Source: JAEZPW01 sp035629075 (GTDB lineage Bacteria; Acidobacteriota; Terriglobia; Terriglobales; Acidobacteriaceae). From it: a DNA stretch of 64,000 nucleotides. Position numbers and translations under genes: made by a program. Location: positions 1 through 64,000 of the forward strand of contig DASPIK010000006.1 of the NCBI GenBank assembly GCA_035629075.1. The letters are read 5' to 3'. The notes below the pieces were generated by a model, which searched no databases, was not told where the DNA came from, and saw only the letters and a list, made by a program, of their open reading frames with translations. Positions within the stretch are counted from its first letter, which is position 1. Each line of letters begins with the position of its first letter. Of the stretch, positions 53,865-61,858 are shown piece after piece.

Positions 53865-54767
53865 ATGACTCTGAAGGAAGCGCTGACCACTTACAAATTG
53901 CTGGTGTCAGACGGCGGCATTGGCACGCAACTTCAACAACTCGGGCTGGAGCCCGGCGGTTGCGGCGATGAATGGAATGTCTCGCATCCGGAACAGGTCG
54001 CGACCGTGCATCGGAACTATGTCGCGGCCGGCGCACAGTTGATCACGACGAATACCTTCGGGGCAAACCGGTTCGTGCTGTCAAATTACGGTCTCGAAGA
54101 TCGTCAAGCCGAGATCGCAGGAGCGGGGGCAAAGATTGCGAAGGCGGTCGTAGGAGACAAGGGTTGGGTTATGGGCAGTGTGGGACCGTGCGGCGGCTTC
54201 CTGCAACCGCTGGGCGAGATTGATCCGGCCGACCTTAAGGACTCGCTACAGGTCCAAGTTGCTGCGCTGCTCAAAGGCGGCGCCGACGCGATCATCATCG
54301 AGACTATGACAGCACTCGAGGAAGTCGACCTTTCCATTCGAGTGGCCAAGGAGTTGGACGCTCCATGCATAATCGCAAGCTGCTCCTTTGACCCGACTAA
54401 GGATGGTCCGCGTACCATGATGGGCGTGACACCCGAACAGTTCGCCCGGACTGCCATAGATGCCGGTGCTGATGTGATCGGGTCCAACTGCGGTACGCTC
54501 CTGCACGCGGCAGATTTCGCTGATCTCGCCGAGCGCCTTCACTCCCTGGGCAACGCACCGATCATCATTCAGCCTAATGGCGGCCAGCCATCCCTTGACG
54601 GAGACAAGATCGTGTATCACATCTCGCCGGAAAACATGGCGGAGCGTCTTTGCTCGATTGCAAAACACGCGAATATCGTTGGCGGTTGCTGCGGAACGTC
54701 TCCGGCCCACATCCGCGCGTTCAGGGCACGTCTTGATCAGGTTTCCGCTGCGAGTTGCTGGGATTGA
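53865..54767 (+). CDS. Homocysteine S-methyltransferase family protein
   Basis: ATG after GGAGG (53852-53856). The 300-aa barrel matches the homocysteine methyltransferase domain found in MetH and BHMT: DGGIGTQLQQLGLEPGGCGDEWN, ITTNTFGANRF, and the three zinc cysteines Cys209 (SNCGT) and Cys275-Cys276 (GGCCGTSPAHI). It lacks folate, cobalamin and activation domains, so it needs a separate methyl carrier; the corrinoid protein two genes upstream is the obvious one. It would make methionine from homocysteine with methyl groups released by the URO-D enzyme. Last gene of the operon. Confidence 0.9.
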   Translation: MTLKEALTTYKLLVSDGGIGTQLQQLGLEPGGCGDEWNVSHPEQVATVHRNYVAAGAQLITTNTFGANRFVLSNYGLEDRQAEIAGAGAKIAKAVVGDKGWVMGSVGPCGGFLQPLGEIDPADLKDSLQVQVAALLKGGADAIIIETMTALEEVDLSIRVAKELDAPCIIASCSFDPTKDGPRTMMGVTPEQFARTAIDAGADVIGSNCGTLLHAADFADLAERLHSLGNAPIIIQPNGGQPSLDGDKIVYHISPENMAERLCSIAKHANIVGGCCGTSPAHIRAFRARLDQVSAASCWD

Positions 54768-54805
54768 TCACACGGGAAGGACTTATTCTTCAGATCTATA
54801 GAACA

Positions 54806-54835
54806 AAAGCCCCGAATTCCGGGGCTTTCTTCTTT
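54806..54835 (+). terminator. Bidirectional terminator
   Basis: AAAGCCCCG (54806-54814) and CGGGGCTTT (54820-54828) form a 9-bp stem with a 5-base loop, followed by CTTCTTT on the plus strand and TTG on the minus strand. It separates the converging methyltransferase and HD-GYP genes. Confidence 0.9.
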
Positions 54836-54863
54836 GGTTCGTCATGGACTGTCATGACGAAGA

Positions 54864-55916
54864 TCAAGCGACCTGCGTCTTTTCGTCTGCTTGCTTCTCC
54901 AACATGCCAAGGAATGCCTCGACTAACCTCTTATCCCAGAGTCCGGCCTCGGCTTCGTCCCGCATCGTAGTCGCTGCCTGGTCATGGGAGAGCGCCGGCT
55001 TGTAGGGCCTTTCAGTCCGCAGGGCGTCGTAAACATCCACCACCTGCAAAATTCGTGCCAGCAGCGGAATCCCTTCGCCTCTCAAGCCGTCGGGATAACC
55101 GCTACCGTTCCAGTGCTCGTGGTGGTGGCGAATTATCGGCAAAACCAACCGGAGCGAACGCAACGGCTTACAGATGGTCTCGCCATAAATTGGATGCTGC
55201 TTCATGATCGCCCAATCCGCCGCCGTGAGATTAGCGCCCTTCTTCAGCACTTCGTCCGGAATTCGTATCTTTCCGAGATCGTGCAAGTATCCACCGCGTC
55301 TTAATGCCACAATTGAATCTTCGTCGAGGCCAAGATGACGACCAAGCTCCGCAGCATAGTTGGAAAGCCGTTCGCAGTGTCCTTCGGTATAGGGATCGCG
55401 CGCCTCGACGCTAAGGCCAAGCGTGCACAGGACGTCCTCAGCGCTGTCGAGCTCGTCGGTGAACTCCTTGAGCTTGATGAGGGACTTCACTCGCGCAAAG
55501 AGTTCTTCAGGGAAGATAGGTTTGTTAAGAAAGTCGTCCGCGCCTGCCTCAATTCCCTTCAGTTTGTCCTCACGGTCACTGAGGCCGGTGATGAGGACGA
55601 CGGGAACCAGGCGCGTCTTGGGATCGCTCTTAAGTTCGGAGCACAGGTCGTAGCCCGATTTGCCGGGCATCACGACATCCAGCAAAATCAAATCCGGTGC
55701 CTGATTTTTGATGTGAACTTCGGCTTCGTCAGCGTTGCTTGCGGTACTTACGTCGTAACCGCGCGAGCACAGCAACTCACGCATGAGCAGAGTGTTGTCT
55801 TGGTTGTCGTCAACCACCAGAATCCGCGGGGAGCGTTTGCGATTTATGATGTCGGGCACCAGTTTTGTGGGACGTAAATATCTGCTACTCGGGTTGCTTT
55901 TGCCGTTTTGGATCAT
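54864..55916 (-). CDS. Response regulator with HD-GYP phosphodiesterase domain
   Basis: A 350-aa protein. The receiver (about 31-150) has RILVVDDNQDN, phospho-acceptor Asp80 in LILLDVVMPGKSG, and Lys in FLNKPIFPEEL. The HD-GYP domain (about 160-345) has HCERLSNYAAELGRHL, YLHDLGKIRIPDEVL, MKQHPIYGE, RHHHEHWNGSGYPDGLRGEGIP and VVDVYDALRTERPYKPA, the complete metal and GYP set, so it should hydrolyse cyclic di-GMP. Output is controlled by phosphorylation from an unlinked kinase. It is divergent from a small exported protein gene, 40 bases away. Confidence 0.92.
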   Translation of the reverse strand: MIQNGKSNPSSRYLRPTKLVPDIINRKRSPRILVVDDNQDNTLLMRELLCSRGYDVSTASNADEAEVHIKNQAPDLILLDVVMPGKSGYDLCSELKSDPKTRLVPVVLITGLSDREDKLKGIEAGADDFLNKPIFPEELFARVKSLIKLKEFTDELDSAEDVLCTLGLSVEARDPYTEGHCERLSNYAAELGRHLGLDEDSIVALRRGGYLHDLGKIRIPDEVLKKGANLTAADWAIMKQHPIYGETICKPLRSLRLVLPIIRHHHEHWNGSGYPDGLRGEGIPLLARILQVVDVYDALRTERPYKPALSHDQAATTMRDEAEAGLWDKRLVEAFLGMLEKQADEKTQVA

Positions 55917-55956
55917 CGCTTGTCGGACTCAAATTCGCACAGTAGGCTTAAGGGTT

Positions 55957-56637
55957 ATGCAAAAGATCATTCGGCCGATTATTGCTTTATTGATATTAAC
56001 AGCTTTGGCAACAGCGGCGTCAAAACCGCACGTTGTGGCTTTCGGTAAAACATTCACGGTCAAGCTCTTCCTCGGCCCAACCGAGTCTCAATCGCAGGAA
56101 ATCAAGGTGCGCGCGCTCACCGTGGACGGGAAGATAAAGGAGTTCACAACGGGCGAGCCACACGACATCACCGACACTATATTTACGATCCAACGAGCGT
56201 ATCGCGTCAACGATTCGCTGCCGAATGACGAAAAAACGCTGCCGAAATGGAAATGGCAGAAAGGCGGCTGGGTCCTGGTGGATCGAGCGAGCGGCCGCGT
56301 AAGTCAGTTGCGTCTGCCTGAGTTCGACGCGTACTATTCCGCGGCCTCATGGTATCGCGACTACGTGGCTTACTGCGGGGTATCCGATAACGGAGAAAAG
56401 CTGTTTGCGATCGTTGCTCAGGTGGGGGTTAAGAAACCGGTTCTGAAAAACCCGCTTGGCCCGGCGACCGGAGGCGAATTGCCCGACTCAGAGTGCGCGC
56501 CGCCAACCTGGCAACGTCAACCCATGCGAGTGAGCTTCTATCCGAAGAACAGTAAGCAGGTGACCTACGAAGTACACGGCCGTGCGGCAGATGTTTCAAC
56601 AGAGCCAGAGGCAGCAAAGAACGAGGAGTCGAACTGA
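55957..56637 (+). CDS. Exported protein of unknown function
   Basis: ATG at 55957; the frame is open upstream but overlaps the HD-GYP gene. The 226-aa product has a signal peptide (IIRPIIALLILTALATAASKP) and then a beta-rich, mostly soluble sequence with FGKTFTVKLFLGP, KWKWQKGGWVLVDRASGRVSQLRLPEFDAYYSAASWYRDYVAYCGVSDNGEKLFAIVAQVG. A C-terminal acidic tail follows. I do not recognise the family. The segment around the W-Y-R-D-Y-x-A-Y-C-G stretch looks conserved, and the protein is probably periplasmic. Confidence 0.7.
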   Translation: MQKIIRPIIALLILTALATAASKPHVVAFGKTFTVKLFLGPTESQSQEIKVRALTVDGKIKEFTTGEPHDITDTIFTIQRAYRVNDSLPNDEKTLPKWKWQKGGWVLVDRASGRVSQLRLPEFDAYYSAASWYRDYVAYCGVSDNGEKLFAIVAQVGVKKPVLKNPLGPATGGELPDSECAPPTWQRQPMRVSFYPKNSKQVTYEVHGRAADVSTEPEAAKNEESN

Positions 56638-56719
56638 TCATTTCGATCCACTGTTCTGATTTTGGAACGAATGGAGGTGTGCTTGTTATCGCTGCCGCGC
56701 ACGCTTTCGGAGTAGGGAT

Positions 56720-57301
56720 ATGAAGTCTCTGGACGAATACCTTGCTGACGCGGCTGCGTCGCACGGACATATCTGCGCAGGGCAGGTGCTCGGTGTCCGT
56801 ATGGCCATGCTCGGGCTGCGTCAGCTCGGGATCGAGGATCCGCGAGGCAAGGACCGCAAACGTCTGGTAACGTTTGTTGAAATCGACCGTTGTGCGACAG
56901 ACGCGGTGGGAGTAGTCACCGGATGTCGTTTGGGAAAGCGTGCGCTTAAGTTCCGGGACTGGGGCAAGGTCGCTGCCACTTTTGTGGACCTTGCAGGTGG
57001 CCGTGCCGTTCGCATCAGCGCTAAAGAAAGCTCCAAGGAGCTGGCGAGCCGAATGCATCCCGAGCTCGAGAGCAAAAACCAGCAACAGATGCTCGCATAT
57101 CGGGAGATGGCGGATTCGGATCTGTTCGAAATTCAATGGGTGCGAGTTCAGATCGGTCCTGAAGAGATGCCGGGCTACAAAGGTCAACGCGTCACTTGTG
57201 AGGAATGCGGCGAAGGCATCAATTTTCACAGGGAAGTCCGGCAGAACGGAAGATTGCTGTGTCGAGGGTGCGCAGGCGAGCGGTACTACGAACCAATCTG
57301 A
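56720..57301 (+). CDS. FmdE-domain protein with C-terminal zinc ribbon
   Basis: A 193-aa protein. The FmdE domain (about 5-130) shows the family's N-terminal ASHGHICAGQVLGVRMAMLGLRQLG with the conserved His and Cys, and EIDRCATDAVGVVTGCRLGKRAL with two further cysteines. A C-terminal ribbon (CEECGEGINFH...CRGCAGE) supplies four zinc ligands. FmdE-like proteins co-occur with molybdopterin enzymes such as formylmethanofuran dehydrogenase, but no other subunit is near. The biochemical role of stand-alone bacterial versions is unknown; molybdopterin or metal handling is a guess. Confidence 0.85.
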   Translation: MKSLDEYLADAAASHGHICAGQVLGVRMAMLGLRQLGIEDPRGKDRKRLVTFVEIDRCATDAVGVVTGCRLGKRALKFRDWGKVAATFVDLAGGRAVRISAKESSKELASRMHPELESKNQQQMLAYREMADSDLFEIQWVRVQIGPEEMPGYKGQRVTCEECGEGINFHREVRQNGRLLCRGCAGERYYEPI

Positions 57302-57330
57302 AGGGTCCTCAGGTAAATCGTCCCCGCAAT

Positions 57331-57353
57331 AAAAAAGGGGCTCGGCGCCCCTT
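57331..57353 (-). terminator. Rho-independent terminator of the lysine-rich peptide gene
   Basis: On the minus strand, GGGGC (up to 57351) and GCCCC pair around a short GC-rich loop, extended by flanking A-T pairs, and six Ts follow (57331-57336). It lies about 20 bases after the stop of the 26-codon gene and also sits downstream of the convergent FmdE gene. Confidence 0.85.
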
Positions 57354-57373
57354 CCTCAACTGCAAAGCCTGAT

Positions 57374-57454
57374 CTACTTCTTGGTGGTCTTCTTCGCCGG
57401 CTTCTTCGCTACGGCCTTCTTCGTCGTTGCGCACTTCTTTGTGCCACAAGCCAT
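57374..57454 (-). CDS. 26-aa lysine-rich peptide (histone-H1-tail-like)
   Basis: A 27-codon gene on the minus strand. The peptide has 10 lysines out of 26 residues, mostly as KK pairs separated by Ala, Thr and Pro (KKAVAKKPAKKTTKK at the C-terminus), and Cys3 and Cys8 near the start (MACGTKKCATT). Support for a real gene is strong for its size: GGAGG 8 bases before the ATG (57463-57467), a promoter-like pair upstream (57507-57535) and a terminator downstream. The KKPAKK pattern resembles tails of bacterial H1-like DNA-binding proteins. A nucleic-acid-binding or metal-binding role is an inference. Confidence 0.65.
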   Translation of the reverse strand: MACGTKKCATTKKAVAKKPAKKTTKK

Positions 57455-57506
57455 GTTGATTGCCTCCGTCGGTCCGCGCCGTGCGCGGTGGTGAACTGCT
57501 GCAAGC

Positions 57507-57535
57507 ATTGTCGTTCCAGTACATCCAGAGTTCAA
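57507..57535 (-). promoter_or_regulatory. Promoter for the 26-aa peptide gene
   Basis: Reading the minus strand, TTGAAC (57530-57535), a 17-base spacer, and GACAAT (57507-57512). The predicted start point near 57500 gives a leader of about 45 bases before the ATG. Confidence 0.55.
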
Positions 57536-57594
57536 GGGCGAAAACGTTGCACAAGGAGATTCTCTGCGGGACTAGTTGCGTTGGTATGGTGACT

Positions 57595-60039
57595 TCAGCG
57601 GCCGCCCTGATTCCGGGCCGAGAGGAAGGATTTCTGGCAGTCGAGCGAAGCTTCGCGAAGCCGGGTGAAGTGAGGAGTCAACCGCAACTTGCTCAATAGA
57701 GGATCGTAGTCCAGTGCTGCGGAAGCGCAGTAGTTCTGCTGAATTGCGCTCATGATGAGTTGTGAAGCCATGTCGCTGTCTCCGCAGTAAGCAATGATGG
57801 CACCCTGATGGTAACGGAATTCCGGATCGCGCTGAGAGAGTAGCGCCACGGCATTCTGTTTCACCAAGTCGTCGAACTGACCCGTATAACGCACACCAAG
57901 GCATGACTGAAGTATGTCGCCAAACCATACGTCGTTCGCAACCATTCGCCGTGCGGCATCCCGAGCTTCGTTAATGGCTCCTTCCCTCAGCAGTACTGGC
58001 GCCGCAAGATTGGCATACCAATCCGATCCGGCATCGAGGGACATATAGTCCATGGCGCGAGCCGCCTTCCCCTGCTCGAAAAATGTAAAGGCACAAGAGC
58101 GGAAACCGTAGTTGCCGGGGTCAAGCGAGAGGGCTTTGTCGCATTCAGTGGCGGCTTCGCTCAGCAGGCCCGCATACCGCAGTACGTACGACATGGTGAA
58201 ATGCGCCTGTGCATTGTCTGGACGGCGCCTTACGAGTTCTGCTGCTTCAGCGTACGCCTGAGCGATGGCACCTCGTTCTGCGTGGGTTCGTACAAGATGG
58301 GCGTAGGCGGGGGTGTAGTTAGGATCTAGAGAAAGAGCTTTTTCGTACGCCTGACTGGCTCGATCAAAGACGATCTCTCCGCCGCTCGAGTATTGCGACT
58401 CGTAGTAATAGCGCAGCCCCAGAGCGTCCCATGCAGGTGCGTAATTCGGATCAAGTGAGACCGAATGCTCAAGCATGGAAATAGCCTGTTTGTTCGGTTC
58501 GGGATCGTGGGAAATCCCCGCAGCACGGAGGTACAGGTCGTAAGCCTGAGGGTTCTTCGGCTTAGTGGCACTCTCGACCGCTCCTGCTGCGGCACCAAGC
58601 ACGGGAAGTAACCCATGCCGAACCTGCCGCTCAAGCTGCGTCATCAGAGCGATAGAGTCGTTGGCGGGAACGTCGATGGTGCTCTGCCACAGCAAACGAT
58701 TCGACCGCACGTCAACCGCTTGCAATGTGACGACGAGTTTGTTCCCCTGCCTCACATAGTGCCCGGTCACCACGGTAGCGACCTTGAGCGCTCGCCCCGC
58801 CTGTTCCGGCTGTGTGAAATCTTGCTGAGCGGATACAGGACGTACTTCGAGCGAAGGCGTGTACGTCAGGATGTTGGTGATTTCGTCGGCCAGAGCCACT
58901 CTAAGGAAGTCCGACCCCGTGTCTGTGCCTGCATTCTGCAACGGTAATACTGCTAGCGTGTTGCTCTTGACACCTGCGGTTAAGTTTCGCAGGTTCCTTG
59001 CCCACCAGACTGTCAGCACGACCATGATGGTTACAAGCACCCCGGCAGTGGCAAGCAGGATGTAGAAGGTTGACGGATCCATGCGACGGAAGACGCCTGT
59101 CGCACGTGCAGTCAAAGTTGCCGGACGGACTTGCACTCCCGCTGCCGCGCTGGCGTCAGAATCCTGCTTTAGCTTCTGCAGGTCCTCAAGTAACTCAGTT
59201 GCGGACTGATATCGCGCCTGGCGATCCTTCTCCAGAGCCTTCCCGACAACAAGCTCAAACGTATGCGGTAGCGCGGGGTTGACTTTCAGCGGCGATACGG
59301 GCTTCTCGTCCATAATCGCCGCGAGAGTTCGAACAGAGTTATCGCGAACGAAAGGCTTCTTCCCTGTTGCAGCCTCGTAGAGCACTACGCCGAAGGAAAA
59401 GATGTCGGAACGGGCGTCGACGGGCTCGCCACGCGCTTGTTCCGGCGACATGTAGAAAGCGGTTCCCGGGACTAAGCCTCCTGCAGTGAGACTCTGGGCC
59501 TGTATCGTATCGTCTTTCGCGAGTTGCTCACCCCCGGGACCGACGGTCTGCGGAACCGGCTCGCAGACTGGGGAGAGCTTAGCAAGCCCAAAGTCCAGGA
59601 TTTTGACCTGCCCGCGTTTCGTGATGAAGATGTTGCCGGGCTTCACGTCCCTGTGCACGATGCCTTGCGCATGAGCAGCTTCCAGGCCCTCGACTGCTTG
59701 CGTCGCCATGTCGAGTAGCTCCGGTAGAGGCATCGGCCCTCTCTCGAATCTCTCCTTCAGGCTCTCGCCTTCGAGCAACTCCATTGCAATGTAGGGCTGC
59801 TCCCCGTGCTGCTCGACGTCGTAGATCGTACAGATGTTAGGGTGATTCAAGGAGGAAGCAGCTTGAGCTTCGCGTTGAAAGCGCTCAAGCGCGCGATCGT
59901 CACCACAGAGATGCTCAGGAAGAAACTTCAGAGCGACACGGCGCGTGAGGCGGAGATCTTCTGCCTCATAGACCAGTCCCATACCACCGCCTCCGATTTT
60001 GCTGAGAATGCGATAGTGGGAAATAGTCTGGCCTATCAA
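57595..60039 (-). CDS. Serine/threonine protein kinase with TolB-like and TPR regions
   Basis: The TTG at 60039 gives MIGQTISHYRIL, the usual N-terminus of this family; an ATG at 60093 would add 18 residues. The 814-aa protein has a Hanks-type kinase domain (about 8-275): GGGGMGLVYEAED, invariant Lys in VALKFLPE, HRDVKPGN, DFGLAK and SPEQARGEPVDARSDIFSFGVVLYE. A single transmembrane helix (FYILLATAGVLVTIMVVLTVWWA, about 325-347) follows, then a periplasmic TolB-N-like domain (LAVLPLQNAGTDTGSDFLRVALADEI) and several TPR units (LDPNYAPAWDALGLRYY, LDPNYTPAYAHLVRTHA). It probably transduces an envelope signal; substrates unknown. Confidence 0.9.
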   Translation of the reverse strand: MIGQTISHYRILSKIGGGGMGLVYEAEDLRLTRRVALKFLPEHLCGDDRALERFQREAQAASSLNHPNICTIYDVEQHGEQPYIAMELLEGESLKERFERGPMPLPELLDMATQAVEGLEAAHAQGIVHRDVKPGNIFITKRGQVKILDFGLAKLSPVCEPVPQTVGPGGEQLAKDDTIQAQSLTAGGLVPGTAFYMSPEQARGEPVDARSDIFSFGVVLYEAATGKKPFVRDNSVRTLAAIMDEKPVSPLKVNPALPHTFELVVGKALEKDRQARYQSATELLEDLQKLKQDSDASAAAGVQVRPATLTARATGVFRRMDPSTFYILLATAGVLVTIMVVLTVWWARNLRNLTAGVKSNTLAVLPLQNAGTDTGSDFLRVALADEITNILTYTPSLEVRPVSAQQDFTQPEQAGRALKVATVVTGHYVRQGNKLVVTLQAVDVRSNRLLWQSTIDVPANDSIALMTQLERQVRHGLLPVLGAAAGAVESATKPKNPQAYDLYLRAAGISHDPEPNKQAISMLEHSVSLDPNYAPAWDALGLRYYYESQYSSGGEIVFDRASQAYEKALSLDPNYTPAYAHLVRTHAERGAIAQAYAEAAELVRRRPDNAQAHFTMSYVLRYAGLLSEAATECDKALSLDPGNYGFRSCAFTFFEQGKAARAMDYMSLDAGSDWYANLAAPVLLREGAINEARDAARRMVANDVWFGDILQSCLGVRYTGQFDDLVKQNAVALLSQRDPEFRYHQGAIIAYCGDSDMASQLIMSAIQQNYCASAALDYDPLLSKLRLTPHFTRLREASLDCQKSFLSARNQGGR

Positions 60040-60255
60040 GGCTGAGACCCCCTGACCCAAGGAGACCCTTATGTTAGGCTCCGTTTCGTGCATGGGTCAA
60101 CGTCGGAATACCCCGGAGCGACAATAAAGTTCCGTTTTTTCGAGCGCCTGAGCCGCCTTGAAGCCTGCGCCGCATGCGCTACGGTTCTCGAGCTATGCAG
60201 AGTTCATTCATAAGTCATTTGTGAGTTGATCCGGGATATAGCACACTTGAGCTTG

Positions 60256-60333
60256 CTCACATCCCGTTGTGAGAGACTTGCAAGAAACATTCGGCTGGCG
60301 GACTGGGGGAGTCCGTCAGCCGATTTGTTTATT
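60256..60333 (+). ncRNA. Candidate small RNA or attenuator ending in a strong terminator
   Basis: In the 300-base gap ahead of the Rsm22 gene, CTCACA/TGTGAG (60256-60261, 60268-60273) is followed by CTTGCAAG and then by a 13-bp stem with one wobble (60292-60304 with 60310-60322, loop GGGGG) and ATTTGTTTATT. This is a plus-strand terminator with no plus-strand gene before it, so either a short RNA or a leader that attenuates the Rsm22 gene ends here. No convincing promoter was found upstream. Confidence 0.4.
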
Positions 60334-60393
60334 CCGAAATTTTGTGGTCATCCGCCGCCATTTCCCAAAAAGCCACCGTAATACACTGGTGTC

Positions 60394-61371
60394 ATGCGTC
60401 TGCCGGACAGACTACGTGAAGCCATTGAACAGGAAACTTTGCGGACAGAGAACGCGGCGCTTGTGCGAGCTTCCGCTCAGCTCACAGAGCGCTATAAGGA
60501 CGGCCAGTTCTGCCAATCCCCGCTGAATACAACGGCGGCTCGCCACGCCTATTTGCATGTCCGAGTACCAGCAACATACGCGGCCAACCGCCGGGTCCTT
60601 TCCGAAATCCAGCAACATTCAAGTGGCACTGCCTATCGCTCGATGCTCGACCTCGGGAGCGGTCCGGGCACCGCAATGTGGGCAGCAGCCGACGTGTTCC
60701 CCTCGATTGACCGCTTTACTTTGCTCGAACGCGACGGTGACCTTATCGAGATCGGCAGGAGGCTGGCGTTCACAGGCGAAAACTTGGCTGTCCACCAGGC
60801 ACAGTGGTTGCGACAGGACCTTTCATCTGACCTCAGCGTGGAACGCCACGATCTGGTCGTGATCTCTTATGCTCTCAGTGAATTAAATGAAAGCGCAGCC
60901 GCAAGCCTTGTGCGGCGCGCCTGGATGTTGACGAACAATGTTCTAGCGATAGTGGAACCGGGAACTCCGCGCAACTTCGAACGCGTACTGGCGGTCCGTG
61001 CGATGTTGATCGAGGCTGGCGCTCACTTGATAGCACCTTGCCCTCATACGCGGTCATGTCCTATGGGAGCGGCAGGAGACTGGTGCCACTTCTCGCAGAG
61101 ACTCGAGAGAACGTCCGCGCACCGTCGCATCAAAGGTGGTGCGCTCGGATATGAAGACGAGAAATTCTCATACATCGCGGCATCGAAGTTCCCAACAGAG
61201 GTTCCGGCCGCGCGAATCGTTCGCCACCCCGGGATTCACTCCCGTCACGTGCAATTAGACTTGTGCACCACCGAAGGACTGAAAACAGTAACTGTCGGCA
61301 AGGCTCGCAAGGACGAGTACCGCACCGCTCGACGTTCCGAATGGGGCGACGTTTGGGAGCCGTGTCGATGA
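60394..61371 (+). CDS. Rsm22/METTL17-family protein
   Basis: A 325-aa SAM-fold protein. MLDLGSGPGTAMWAAADVFPS is motif I, and LVVISYALSELNE and VEPGTPRNFERVLAVRAML are typical of the Rsm22 family. CPHTRSCPMGAAGDWCHFSQRLERTSAHRRIKGG contains Cys216, Cys222 and Cys231; with Cys291 the spacing agrees with the four cysteines that bind a 4Fe-4S cluster in METTL17. Eukaryotic relatives act in mitochondrial small-subunit assembly; bacterial members are thought to act on the ribosome. No ribosome site is obvious. Confidence 0.85.
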   Translation: MRLPDRLREAIEQETLRTENAALVRASAQLTERYKDGQFCQSPLNTTAARHAYLHVRVPATYAANRRVLSEIQQHSSGTAYRSMLDLGSGPGTAMWAAADVFPSIDRFTLLERDGDLIEIGRRLAFTGENLAVHQAQWLRQDLSSDLSVERHDLVVISYALSELNESAAASLVRRAWMLTNNVLAIVEPGTPRNFERVLAVRAMLIEAGAHLIAPCPHTRSCPMGAAGDWCHFSQRLERTSAHRRIKGGALGYEDEKFSYIAASKFPTEVPAARIVRHPGIHSRHVQLDLCTTEGLKTVTVGKARKDEYRTARRSEWGDVWEPCR

Positions 61372-61454
61372 TGCGAACGCACTGTATTCCCGCATGAACT
61401 GCGCCTCATTCTGTTGACCGTCGTGTACTGCTCCGCTATAATCCAAAACGTAGA

Positions 61455-61529
<75 letters not shown>

Positions 61530-61539
61530 GAGTTCCAAA

Positions 61540-61564
61540 CCCTCGCCAGGTGAGCGAGGGTTTT
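61540..61564 (+). terminator. Terminator after tRNA-Gly
   Basis: CCCTCGC (61540-61546) and GCGAGGG (61554-61560) pair perfectly around a 7-base loop and are followed by TTTT. Confidence 0.85.
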
Positions 61565-61622
61565 GCGTAGTTGGCTTTTTCACAACAACGCATTACGGAC
61601 GTCTCAAGGCCATTCCCCGAGG

Positions 61623-61696
61623 GGCGCGGTAGCCAAGTGGTAAGGCCGAGGTCTGCAAAACCTCTATCGCCGGTTCGATTCCGGCCCGCGCCTCCA
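61623..61696 (+). tRNA. tRNA-Cys (GCA)
   Basis: Acceptor arms GGCGCGG (61623-61629) and CCGCGCC (61686-61692), discriminator T and an encoded CCA. The anticodon stem GAGGT/ACCTC carries the loop CTGCAAA, anticodon GCA. The T arm CCGG-TTCGATT-CCGG is canonical. Confidence 0.97.
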
Positions 61697-61780
61697 ACTC
61701 CTTCTCCCGCTGTTCGAATTCACGTTCTGCACGCTCCGTCGCAGGTTTCGCTATTTTTAAAACAGCGTGAGATGCGTACT

Positions 61781-61811
61781 TGCTGACCTTGCTATCTCCG
61801 CAAGGTTAGCA
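61781..61811 (+). terminator. Hairpin between tRNA-Cys and ggt
   Basis: GCTGACCTTGC (61782-61792) pairs with GCAAGGTTAGC (61800-61810), one wobble, loop of 7 bases. There is no T-tract on either strand. It lies between the tRNA-Cys end and the converging gamma-glutamyltransferase gene and may end both transcripts. Confidence 0.45.
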
Positions 61812-61858
61812 GCATGAGTGAGTAGTGGCTTCTATCACCGACTCCTACCTGCGTACCG

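Noticed and set aside
57309..57554. 81-codon minus-strand frame overlapping the lysine-rich peptide gene
   Set aside because: It runs through the terminator and promoter of the small gene and lacks a ribosome site; the 26-codon frame is the one with proper signals.
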